A DNA stretch of 64,000 bases, taken from NCBI RefSeq assembly GCF_004379255.2, contig NC_056039.1, positions 7,242,501 to 7,306,500 of the forward strand, read 5' to 3'. This document shows, in pieces, positions 11,078 through 22,600 of the stretch; positions within the stretch are counted from its first letter, which is position 1; each line of letters opens with the position of its first letter. The notes under the pieces were generated by a model, which had not been told where the DNA came from, made no database searches, and saw only the letters and a list, made by a program, of their open reading frames with translations. A program made the position numbers and the translations under genes. This stretch comes from Salvia splendens. Its lineage: Eukaryota > Streptophyta > Magnoliopsida > Lamiales > Lamiaceae.

Positions 11078-12115
11078 GGGCATTAGCAATGGGGCGCCCT
11101 ACCTGCAGTGGGGCGCCCTAAGGCCGCGTCATCATTTTTTTAATATATATAAAATCCATACGAATTTAAAAAAAATAATACATTAAAATACGAATTTCAA
11201 AAATTGAATTTCATTTAATAAAAATTAATACATTACAATGCGAATTAAAAAAAACACAAACTCAGCGACGGCGGTTACGAGCCCACACTTCTTCAATCAT
11301 GTATCTCATGAGCTGCGCATGCTGCTGTTGGTTGCGCATTGAGGCCTGTCTAGATAGAACCTCTTCGAAGCCTAACGGTAACCCTCTATCGGGTGTGTCG
11401 GTCGATGTGCCGGAAGAGCTAGATGCACGGTCGTCTTCATTCCAGTCGGTGATGCTTCCGCCTTCACTCTCGACTATCATGTTGTGCATGATTATGCACG
11501 CATATATGACATCGGCGATGACTTCCTTATACCAGAAACGAGCCGGCCCTTTCACAATTGCCATCGGCCAAGTAGTACCCCATATGGTATTAGCGTCTGT
11601 TGGCAGTGAACTCGATGGCCGGGCCGTTGCCGTTACATTGGTCGGTGAAGAGGGTGGACGAGTTGAGGACGTTGATGTCGTTGTTCGACCCGGCTACGCC
11701 GAAGTAAGCATGCCAGATCCAGAGCCGATGGTCAGCGACGGCTTCGAGGATCATCGTCGGGTGGCTGCCCTTGTATCCACTTGTGAATTGGCCTCTCCAC
11801 GCCGTCGGACAATTCTTCCACTCCCAGTGCATACAGTCGATGCTCCCGAGCATCCCGGGAAACCCGTGCGCCCTCTCGTGCATCTGCATCAGACCCTGGC
11901 AATCAGCGGTTGTCGGCTTGTGCAAATATGTGTCTCCAATGGGGCGGACGATGGCGCGGCCGATGGTCATCGTCCGCGCTATCCTCCGCGATCGAAGTAT
12001 AGGGCGCGACTATCGTTCGCTCCCTATGGTACGCACCCGCAATGGGTACGGACGATGGATGGCGCGGACGATGCGCGCCATCGGGCGTGCCATCGTCCGC
12101 CCATTGCGGATGCTC
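11078..12115 (-). mobile_element. PIF/Harbinger element with TTA duplication
   Basis: TTA flanks both ends (11075-11077 and 12116-12118). The left end GGGCATTAGCAATGGGGCG pairs with the right end, whose complement is GAGCATCCGCAATGGGCGG. The right subterminal region (11945-12110) is dense in repeated GGACGATGGCGCGG-type motifs in both orientations. At 1038 bp it is an internally deleted derivative carrying two pieces of transposase. Confidence 0.88.
11262..11970 (-). pseudogene. PIF/Harbinger transposase, internally deleted
   Basis: Two in-order fragments. 11590-11970 contains GSIDCMHWEWKNCPTAWRG (first catalytic aspartate) and GVAGSNNDINVL (second). 11262-11564 contains the C-terminus beginning AIVKGPARFW and ending EVWARNRRR. 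Compared with the copy at 7654-8905, about 60 residues including the KDVERAFG block with the third catalytic residue are missing between them, and the N-terminus is absent. It cannot be active. Confidence 0.87.
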
Positions 12116-12436
12116 TTACAATTTTGTAATTATGGTCATAGTTTTTTGTTTTTATGTTGTATTATAACTCAAAAGAGAAAATAGTATCAACATTCGAAAA
12201 CTACTTTAGGTAAGAAGAATAATGGAAGGTGGATTAGTTATTAATAGAAGATTTTATAGATTACCGTGCATTAAAATAGAAGATCAAATACATTTGTATC
12301 TCTACGTCGCACAAAAAATTTTCAATGATCTAGTATTCACTAAAGGTTTACAATATGGAGTACTCCTCTTGCCTTATTGGTTGTATGTCTTGTATCAACA
12401 ACTAACTTTATTTTATGATACATGAGCCACTCAACT

Positions 12437-13003
12437 GAGCATCCTGAGTCCCATCTCCATTTCATCTCTAATTCATCTCATCTTTACATTATGCACTCCA
12501 AAGTGCTTTTAACTCCATCTCTTCAATAAGAGATAACCCTTGCAAACCTCCGTCTCCAAACTATCTTGTCTCTTTCTTCAATAAAAAAAATCATTTTAAA
12601 AAATTTAATAAAAAAACATTAATTAAAATATCTGAAAACTACAAATTAAAATCTAAAAAAAATTAAAAAACACAATTAACGGCTACCTTTTAAAAAAATT
12701 GAATTTATTATAATTAAAACGGTTTTTCGAATTTGGGAAATTGAGTTTATTAATTTCGGTATTTTTTACAAATTATTCCGATTTTAAATAAAAACACAAT
12801 AATAAACGACTCACACTCGCGAGCCGGTGAGTGGGCGTCACAACCCAATCCAAGCTCGGCACGTGTGGGGGGGAGGGGATAGTTGTCTCCAAAATTTCTC
12901 CCCCGTGAGATATTATGGAGCTGGAAGACTCCCAACCGGTCTTTTAGCCATCTCGTCTCGGCGAGACGAGATGGAGACGGCTAAAAGCCGGATTGAGAAT
13001 GCT
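12437..13003. mobile_element. PIF/Harbinger-like non-autonomous element
   Basis: The left end GAGCATCCTGAGTCCCATC resembles the complement of the right end (AGCATTCTCAATCCGGC). The interior shares GCCGGTGAGTGGGCGTCAC with the right part of the element at 7291-10789, so it is probably a deletion derivative of that family. Near the right end, GTCTCGGCGAGAC forms a short palindrome. No convincing 3-bp duplication was found, and the ends are approximate. Confidence 0.5.
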
Positions 13004-15298
13004 ATGATAGTACTAGTCTTTTTGTTCTATTATACTAGTAGAAGTGTTTGTTTTAGATACTAAAATTAAGGAAAGAGTATTTAATTAGTTACTGGAGTAT
13101 ATGATAATACTATGTGCAACCACAGTAAATTGCATGTGTTTTATTGTGATATGATGATTATGATGTTTAATCAGGTGATGGAGAATAATTATTAAGGGAT
13201 TATGAGCTTGAAATCCAATAAATGACATAATGGAGTAGGCTCGATTATTCGGTGCACGGGGCCGTATAAATGCATATCGAATTGCTTCCAAATCCTGCAT
13301 TTGCCAATAAAAAGGCAAATTATAACAATCTTATGGTAATGGAGTAGTATTAATTGTGTAATATTTCCATTGAAAAGATTTGAGGTCGAAAGTGAAAAGC
13401 ATATGAGAAAACAGCCAAATTCAACGCTTTCAATCCTGGCTAACATGTTCTTGAGATTATTGGAGTAAAATGACTCTACTTTGATGAGAATGATATGTTC
13501 TTACTCCTTATTAGGTATTTTAATAACAAAGCATGAATAAGATTTCAAAATCATCTAAACTGAGAAACCAAATTGATTATTTGAAGTGGGTGACTTGATT
13601 TAGAACTGCGACTTGCTTTACTTTTCTAATAATATATGTCAGCCTACCAATTTGTCGATTTAGAATTTGTATAAGTCATAACTCAATCAAAGCTGCAAAT
13701 ACGACCGACCAAAAATGGAATAAATTAATACTTCTGTATTTAAATTAAATAATGCCATCATACGCAGTTTGTTTGTAGATAGTACACATTAATTAGTCAA
13801 TTTTCAGGTCGAAGTAACTTACGTACTCTTCTTCTTCTGATTCTTCTTCTTTTTCTTCTTCTTTTTTTTTTCTTTTTTCTCTTTGTTTTCACCGTAGATA
13901 TTTGCTATGCTGTTTGTTTATACTACTCGTACTATTAATTATGATTGATTGAGACGTGTTTCCATTTATTTAGTAAGTACTGACGAATTTTGATATGAAT
14001 ATTGCACATGTACATAAATTATACTCCACATAATTAAACTCTAATTAAACTTTATATTTAAAATCAATTTTAAAATATTACCTAATTTTTTATAAATTAC
14101 ACAAATTAATCATTATGCAACAATTTAAGATAATAATCATATTTTAAAATTAAATAACTATATATTTAAAAGAAATATAATTAATTTTATTAAATATTAG
14201 TATATAAATATTTCGAATCCAGCATGAAATTTTTTGGTCATAAATTTTTCCATATCATTTCTTATTTATTGCTATATAATTATATAACTGATAACAAAAT
14301 TAATTGATAGGAGTGATTTAATTTAATTAATTTGAAAATTTGAAAATATTACATATATATACATTTATCTTTATTCATTGCAAATTTCATAGCTTAATAA
14401 ATTTAAGAGGATAAGTTATTATCATGTTTTAACGTTTTACTTGCAAAATAAAATATTATAGTACTTTCAAGGACTAATTATATCATATTGCAATAATTTG
14501 AATAAAAATGTCGATAAATGTAACTCATGATTGATTAGCATGGATTTTAAACTTTTTGAATCGCATAGCAACATAAGTCTGCATCATCTAGTCTATTTTC
14601 TCTACTTGATATAGGTCTACTGACATAAAATGAAATAGCTCACCAATATAAACCAAAAACTTAATTTTATTTGAATTACTTTTACAGTATTTTCTGACAG
14701 AAAAAAATATATAATGCAAATGGACTAAAATTGCCCTTTAGAGCAAAAAGTGAAAATGGATAAAAAAAATGTTTGTAAACAATGTAAACATATCAAAATT
14801 GAAATTAAATATTTGTCAAGTACCTCGGATGATATCCTTTTTTTACAATATAATGCAAACGGAGTATGAAACATGAATTCTGCACACCATTTTGTTGTTA
14901 GCTAGCTCGAAACAAAATAAAAAAAGGCAAGCTTCCTCCATATACTACCACCTATTTTAAAATATTATTAGACTAAATTTTACTAATGTTTCTTTCGTTC
15001 AACTAAGATGACACATTTCTTAATCACTAAAGGATTTTATGAGTTGTTGGTTAATATGGTCTATTAGTGAGAGAAAGAGTGAATGTAAGTATTACAGAAA
15101 AAAAAGAATTAATATTTATTTAAAAATAGATTAGAGAGAGAAAATTACTAAATATAGATATGTGTCATGTTAGTGGTGATAAACTAAAAATAAATGACTA
15201 TCAATAAAAATAAATTTTTACTTAATCTAATATAAATAAAAATAAAAATAAATATAGTTGATATAGAATATATAATCAGGATGGTCTGCAGCAAATGC
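13004..15298. other. Intergenic, AT-rich
   Basis: No gene recognised. It contains a TTCTTC-rich pyrimidine tract at about 13828-13886, long A/T stretches, and a possible degraded MITE at about 14990-15180. Ends with the left target duplication of the hAT element. Confidence 0.5.
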
Positions 15299-15306
15299 GC
15301 TGTGAT

Positions 15307-15521
15307 TAGAGATGCCCACGGTTCGAAAACCGGCGGTTCCGGTTCGGAACCGCCGGTTCCGGTTTTGGCGGAAGCGGAACCGGAACCGGACCGTGAGGCT
15401 ATTTCACGGTTCCGGTTCCGGTTCGAAAACCGGGCGGTTCCGGTTCCGGTTCGGAACCGCCGGTTTTCCGGCGGTTTTGGCGGTTCCGGTTTTTGAACCG
15501 GCGGTTTCGCCGGTTCAATTA
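15307..15521. repeat. Left subterminal GC palindrome array of the hAT
   Basis: Repeated CCGGCGGTT / AACCGCCGG words and CGGTTCCGG spacers in both orientations; at least five CCGGCGG or CCGCCGG cores. The composition is far from the AT-rich surroundings. ORFs that cross it are by-products of the repeat. Comparable subterminal motif clusters in other hAT elements bind the transposase; that role is inferred here. Confidence 0.85.
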
Positions 15522-15924
15522 TTATTATTATTTTTTTTTTTAATTTGAAATTTGGCTTTATACAACAAATCGGAACAAGACAATGCATAATTCAAGCACA
15601 AATAAGACGAATAAGGAGAAAATGAAATAAATTTTATTGATTTTGAGTTGTAACGGACAACGATACATTACAATTTACAATACATAAGTATACAATACAA
15701 CAACATACAACAATGTAATATAATTTACAAGTGTCGTCGGGCGTCGGCTCGTCGCCTCGTCGGACTCGGAAGGTAAATTTAAAAAAAAAAGAAATGGGGG
15801 GGAAAAAGGAAAAATTGAAAAGGGCTTGAGATCAACTTAAACTTTCAAAGTTAAACTTTTCAAATTTGAGTTGAGTTGCCTACGTATCCACAATTTTATT
15901 GAGGAATCAAAGCCCACGTAGTTC

Positions 15925-16317
15925 TCTTACCTTGGGATCAACCCTTTTTTCTTGCAAAATGTTGCCCATTTTCTAAGCAAACACATATCAACACGCTATA
16001 TACACATTGCTGCATTTCTAATAGGGGCAATTTGATCTTCCAAAGCAATCAATGCATCTCGAACACACATAGTCAGAATATTATTCAAGCATCTAGCATG
16101 GAAAAAATTAGTACTAATAGATAGTTTGTTCTGATTTTTTCCATGCTAGATGCTTGAATAATGTTCTGACTATGTGTGTTCGAGATGCATTGATTGCTTT
16201 GGAAGATCAAATTGCCCCTATTAGAAATGCAGCAATGTGTATATAGCGTGCTGATATGTGTTTGCTTAGAAAATGGGCAACATTTTGCAAGAAAAAAAGG
16301 TTGATTCCAAGGTAAGA
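15925..16317. repeat. Near-perfect inverted repeat derived from an hAT transposase
   Basis: The left arm 15925-16109 and right arm 16134-16317 are reverse complements with only about five mismatches over 184 bp, separated by 24 bases. Read on the plus strand, the right arm encodes MCVRDALIALEDQIAPIR, which resembles the LNLCVQDAIDLWQ..VDPIR stretch of the transposase encoded 1 kb away but differs from it at about a third of its bases. The hairpin begins 46 bases past the transposase stop, so read-through transcription would place it in the 3' UTR. It is a potential source of double-stranded RNA. Confidence 0.93.
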
Positions 16318-16362
16318 TTTCATAGATCATTCAGGATGCGGCTAAGTTGTACTTGAAGATCA

Positions 16363-18843
16363 TTAAAATATATGGTAATCGTCAAGTAACATAGTGGCTT
16401 CCATGTTCTTGGCGGAGAGATTGCTCCTTTTGTCGTCTAGGACACAACCGCCGACACTAAAAGCTTGTTCAACGGCGACGGTGGAAGCGGGAACGGCGAA
16501 TATCTCCTTAGCCATGATGGAGAGTATCGGAAACTCTTTGTCATGTGTTCCCCACCAATTAAGGACGTCAATTTGTTGAGTAGGAGGACCTGCATCTTGA
16601 AAAATAGAGCGCGATTCCAAATATATATCTAATTCACTAGTCGCTCTAGTCCTATTGGTTGTAGTACCGTATAGATCTTGCAATTGTGATACTACGTCGG
16701 GATCGATCATGACATTGGAAAAATCCCCTCCACCAAAATCAAATGTAGAAGGACTAGGAGGAGCACGTACCTGGTGAGCGGTGTTATACCGCATTTCATA
16801 TTCCGCGTAGAGAGAACGAAGTGCACTATCTAACCTATGTTTGATTTCATCAACATCCGGAATACTTAGTTCGAAGCATTCTCCTCTTGTCAAGCCCATT
16901 TCGCGGAGTTGAGAAAAATCCAAAGCGTGCAAACAACCATAGTACATGTCTAAAATTTTATAAACACCATGCAACTTCCACTTTGGATCCAAGCATTTTG
17001 CAATCAAAAAAACATTTGGAATACGTGAAAAATATTTTAACCATTTTTCAACCATGTAAAACAAAATAGCCTTCAACTCAACGAATTGAGTATTTTTCAC
17101 ACAAGTTTTAAAACCAATTGCCACATACATGCAATGCTCCAAAACGCGCACAGAAGTAGGATAATAAACACCGGATAACTCAACAGTGGCATTTTTGAAA
17201 GCGCGGAATAATCGAAATAAATCCATGCTGTGGTCCCAACAAGCGGGTATCAAAATCAAATCAGAAGGAACATGAGGACAACTTCTAAAAAAATCACATA
17301 AATACTCAATGTGGTTCAAAGTCGACTCCAACATATCATATGTCGAGTTCCACCGAGTTGAAACATCCAAACGAAAGTTGGTGTACCTGCATTGCTTACC
17401 ATGACAATATCTCTTCCAAGCTCTACCAATAGGAGCTTTGTTATGAATCAACTTCACAGCAGTTCTAATAGGATCAACATACTTTTGCCACAAATCGATG
17501 GCATCTTGAACACACAAATTCAAAATATGGGCAATACATCGCACATGGAAATATTTACCATCAATAACAGGAGAACATGCACTGATTAAATCATCTATGC
17601 TAGCAGTGTTAGCGCTAGCATTGTCAAAACCAATAGAAAAAATTTTATTGATCAATTGAAATTCATTCAAAACTTGAATGATCAATTGAGCAATTGCTTG
17701 TGCAGTGTGTGGTGCGGGAAATTCCCGAAATGCAATCAAACGTTTGTTTAAAGTCCAACTGTGATCAACGAAATGCACCGTGATGCCCATATACGAATTT
17801 TTACAAAAACAATCAGTCCACACATCAGAACAAATAGAAACTTTATGCCCTAAGTTAATAATAAACGTACCTAATTGCGCCTTCTTTTCCATGCATTGTC
17901 GAACAACGGCTCGCGTCATTGAAGTTCGACTCAATTTTCTTGCAGCGGCATTATATACTTGCCGCATACTCGACTCAAAAGCATCGTTATCAAAAGCATT
18001 GAATGGAAAATGTTTCATAACGGCAAATCTAGACATCACATTAAGAGCATTTTTGTGATCATATTTCAAAAGAGTATTGCTACACATACCTGATGTTTGG
18101 GATGAACCCGTCGTCCCACTTCCGACTCCATGTTGAAAGTTGAGTTGAGTTTGGGTTGGAGCGATACCAAACTCGACCGGATGCGCTTTCTCCAGGTGAC
18201 GGGTAAATGTACCGTACCCTCCACCCTTTCGGAATGTGTATACGTTTTCGCAATAGTTGCAATACACATTATAAGTGTTTGGATCGTTACTATCTTGTAC
18301 CCTCTTGAAATGTTTCACGAAGATGTTTGAGGTTAAAGACCTTTCAGCTGGTCTAGGAGGTTGAGGAGGTTGTCCACGTCCACGACCACGACCACGCCGA
18401 CTCCTTGGTGGTGGTGGGGGTGGCATTTCTTGAACCTCTTCTACCTCCTCCCCCTCCTCCTCGTCGTCATCATCATCATCATCATCGTCTTCATCAACAT
18501 TCACGGGGGTTGGACTTTGTTGGGAATAGGCACCGCGACCGGGAGCACCACTACCGGTACCAACATAAGCATCGCCTTGGTATTGAGAGCGAGAGAGAGC
18601 AATAGCATGTGCCACATCTTGCTCTTCTCGAGCCTACAAAATAATATTTGTATTGTAAATACAAAATAAAATTATGAACAATAATGAAATGTAATTCAAA
18701 ATTAATGAAATTAGTAGATAATAAATATTAACCTGCCACTCATCCATGTTCATTTGAGAAATTTCATCAATAACGGATCTCCGAGATGGCCTCTTGGCCT
18801 TTCCCTTTCCCTTATCAACACGACCTTCTCGGGATGAAGACAT
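16363..18843 (-). CDS. hAT transposase (BED zinc finger, hAT dimerisation domain)
   Basis: DNA transposase that would cut and paste this element. Exon 1 is complement(18733..18843), encoding MSSSREGRVDKGKGKAK to DEWQ; exon 2 is complement(16363..18633). The GT-AG intron joins codons in phase 0, giving 793 aa with no stop or frameshift. Residues about 84-94 form an acidic run (DDDDDDDDDD), followed by a proline tract and an RGRGRGRG patch. A BED-type zinc finger has C162, C165, H183 and H188. The RNase-H-like core shows CSDVWTD and GFDNASANTA with the expected catalytic aspartates. The C-terminal hAT dimerisation domain carries VLNWWGTHDKEFPILS and VEQAFSVGG. Its start lies about 840 bases from the right end of the element. 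Length and domains fit an autonomous hAT. The alternative, a domesticated host gene, is unlikely given the flanking TIRs and duplication. Confidence 0.93.
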
Positions 18844-19185
18844 ATTGGAATGGTATGTAGAAATGTAGAAATATGGAATAATATATTTTTTTTTTGTTTT
18901 AGTAATTGAGAAAGAAAGACAACTTATAGAACTACGGGAACAAGTATAACTGTATAAGTGTATAACAATGCGTAATAAGAGTAGCAATTGCGTAATTAAA
19001 TGGAAGCACAATAGCACAAATGAGAAATTGGAGACAAAGAGAGAGAATTGAGAGATTGAAGAGAGAAACTCTTATTAACACAAGAGTGGGGTGAATGTAA
19101 ATGAGGATAGAGGGGGGTATTTATAGAAAAAAATGAGGGGGGAAATGGAAGAATTCGAATTTGAAATTTAAAAAAAAAAAAAAAT

Positions 19186-19681
19186 TTGAATTTTCACAAA
19201 ACCGGCGGTTTTGGCGGAAAACCGCCGGAACCGGCGGAACCGCCGGTTTCCGGGCCAAAACCGCCGGTTCGGTCAACGAACCGTCTGCAAAAGCTGCTCC
19301 ATTGTCGCCTCGTGCTCCGCGCCGCCTCGAAAGCCACTAAACCGGCGGTTAACCGCCGGTTTTTCCGGTTAACCGGCGGTTAACCGCCGAAAAAACCGGC
19401 GGTTTCGACCGTTTTTGAAGATCACCACCGGCCCCCATCCCCCTGCCTCGATTTAAGCGCCGGAACCGGCGGTTCCACGGTTAACCGCCGGTTCCGAACC
19501 GTCCCGAACCGCCGGTTCGGTGACGGTTCCGGTTCGAAATATCTTGAACCTGAACCGGACCGCGAACCGAATTGCGCCGGTTCCGGTTCGGGAATATTGC
19601 GCCGGTTCCGGTTCCGGTTCCGGAACCGCCGGTTCCGGTTCGGCGGTTAACCGCCGGAACCGGAACCGGTGGGCATGTCTA
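19186..19681. repeat. Right subterminal GC palindrome array of the hAT
   Basis: At least fourteen CCGGCGG or CCGCCGG cores in alternating orientation, many within AACCGGCGGTTAACCGCCGG-like palindromes. It lies between the transposase promoter region and the right TIR, and mirrors the smaller array at the left end. It is potentially the transposase-binding region. Confidence 0.85.
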
Positions 19682-19689
19682 GCTGTGAT

Positions 19690-22600
19690 ATCCTTTGACG
19701 AATAATGACAGAATCACCCTCCGTCAGACTTAGACAATAAATTCCTTCCACAGGAGTAAATGAGGGTAATAATGTCAGTACATGAAGGACATAGGATAAT
19801 GGGATGAGTATGGAGCCCATTGCCCTGCCCCTTTATACGCTCCAATAAACGCATTTTTTCCATTTATTAATACGACTTCCGTTTTAATTAATTAAATAAA
19901 TTAAATAGTGGCGTGTAGTAGTTGTATTTTAATCCTGCGATGGTCAAATTAGTAAGATGGAATGAGCCGAGAAATTAAGGTGCAAACCTGATTAATTGTG
20001 GTTAATTAATTTCCAATCAAGTACACAGGTTTCTGAGTTGTAATGCACGTAAAGTTAAACTTTAATGCAATCAAGATTTAATCAATTATTAATTAAAGAA
20101 TAAAGATAAATCAATTAAATTGGTAAGATTTAATTATCAAGCCCACGCTTGGCTCTCCGGGAATCTCTCTCCGATTCATTAACATTGTTGGGAAATGAAT
20201 TCTAGGGTTTTTAACTAATCATTCTTTGGTTGAGCTGTTTAATACTCCTATTTTTTGTAATCTTCAATGTTATGTACTACTACTATTAATTAAGTAATCC
20301 AGCTATTTTATTTTATAATGTTTTGCCCCCATTATTGGCGGTCCAATGCTATTTTTTCCATCCTACATAATAAGTAATATACATAGTAGCTAGGAGAGAG
20401 TGTTTGCTTGGCTTTTGACAAATTTAGATGAATTATAGATTTTTTCCGATTACGTACATGAAAAAAAAAAATTAGACTACACATTGCAATAATATACTTC
20501 TCAAATTTTGATGATAAATGTTTGGGATATTACATTATATGCAACGTAGGAGTACACCTTTTTTGTTCTTTTATAAGCAAATAGATATGAAACTTATCAT
20601 TTCGATATTGTTTTTGGCTACTTGAAAAGGTAAGAATTAAAGTAGCTAGAATAAAATGTTGTATTTGTATATATCCATCCATGTACCACGATTGGTAGGG
20701 TAGGTTATGATGTGAATAGTCAATAATATTAGTGGATTTGCAACAAAAAAAAAGGTCTATTTGTCTATGTTTGAGAACAAGAAAGCCAATGGCTATGCAT
20801 CTTAGTGTCGTATCTCTCTAATTGCAATATTACTTTATATATACACCTTCCATTTATATATCTGCACAGTTTGGCATACGCAATATTCCATGAGTTATCA
20901 TTGTTCTCACCTTTTTCTACCATCTACAATGGATGCTATGTTTTGCAATTATTGTTGAATGTATTGTCGTTTATATTTGGTAGTGTTTTGGCCTTTAGTT
21001 TATATGTGGTATGTATCCATTGAGCATTGGTTTAATTTCGTAAAAATGAATATAATGAACAACAACTTCAAATCAATGAATAGGTACATACAAATCAATG
21101 AACATGAAATGAGATAAAATAATAATAAATAAAATTTTGGGTGTATCATGTTATCACATATTGTTCTATGTTTAGGTCGGATAAAGAAGTCAATTTGCAA
21201 TCCATCCAATAATTGGGAGAGGTTGTTGGATTTTGTAATAAGTAGTAGTAGGATAAATCAATTTTTTAAATCTAATTTGGTACTAAAAAATATTTACTCA
21301 TTCTACTTGCATAATATTAATTTATTTATAATATTAAAATTAGATCTATATTTCATAATAACTTTTTTCACCTATTTTCTTAACCAATGAAAACTTTTTC
21401 AACAATGAAGAGAAAGAAGAAGTGGAGGGAGTACATGCTACGACCGATAATGGGCCCTACGATAAATTGTATGCACATTTCTAAATGTCGAGTTGTTTCT
21501 GAAATCCCTCAAATTAAATAATTAAAAAATAACAGTACTAATTTCGGAATTATATTTATCGATCAGTCGCAATCAAGAACATTGTTGGACCTACCAAACT
21601 GCATTATGTAAATATAGCTACGTCAAAATTTAATTTTTTTTGGAAGAGAAGAAATAAAGGTGTTAGATAAATAAGTGGGGTTTCATGCAATTAGTGGACC
21701 AATAAATAAACATAATAAATAGAGCTAAATATTGTGGCCCACTAATCATGTGGAATTTAAAACCCACTCTTTCTATTTCCTTGTTCCTTTTTGTAGGACA
21801 CTATTGTGTGGATATACATAAATGATAAATCCAATTACAATTTATAATAAAATATTTTCTTCTGAAATTAAAATATATTTCTAAAATATTGTCTATAATA
21901 TGTTTGAGAATTTGCCACACACCATTTTTTCTACTTACTACTAGTATTTTTACAACTATAAATAAGGTTATTTCATATTTGTATTTTACCATAAAAGCAC
22001 AAATTACAGATTTTAAAAAGATCAACATAAAGGAAAGTGATATAATAAGAAAGGATCAAGAGTGGAGAGTGGTAAGAAAAAAAAACAGTTGACTAAATAG
22101 TGGTCTGAAGAAATAAGTTGAGGGCCCAATCTATTAGGAATACCAGATAAGTGGGCCCATACCCTTCTATCTGCCTACTGCCAGCCTTGGACTGTCCTTT
22201 CGTAACTTTTTGGCCTAATAAAAGAGAAGAAAATTTTTACTTACAAAATTAATTTGCATAAGTATTGTATATTTTCAAAAATAAACATTTTAATGGATTA
22301 AATCTATATTTCTATACATAAGTAATTGCTGAATTGAGTTTAATGATAGATGGAGAAGAGCCACTCATCTTCTCTTTTCCCTTTTCAAAATGGTGGTTGT
22401 AGATCATGTTCAACTTAAAAAAATATATGTACTCCACTATAGCTGTATAATCTTTGTGTGTGCATTCTAAAAATATTAGATTTAATATTTTACTAACCTA
22501 ATTTTAAGTGGGAGAAAAATATTTTAAAAATTTGCTCCACGTTTGATAAAAAAACATGACTTATAATTTGATTATCACCGACAAACAGGTCCTTGCCAAT

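Larger units (their letters stand above)
15307..19681 (-). mobile_element. Complete hAT transposon, 4375 bp, apparently autonomous
   Basis: The 8-bp duplication GCTGTGAT is perfect on both sides (15299-15306 and 19682-19689). Terminal repeats read TAGAGATGCCCAC on the left and TAGACATGCCCAC (complement) on the right. Inside are GC-rich subterminal arrays at both ends, a two-exon intact transposase on the minus strand, and a long inverted repeat between the transposase stop and the left end. Perfect duplication plus an open reading frame argue for recent insertion. Confidence 0.93.

Noticed and set aside
15184..15588. Overlapping ORFs rich in G, S, R and P
   Set aside because: They only translate the GC palindrome array of the hAT.
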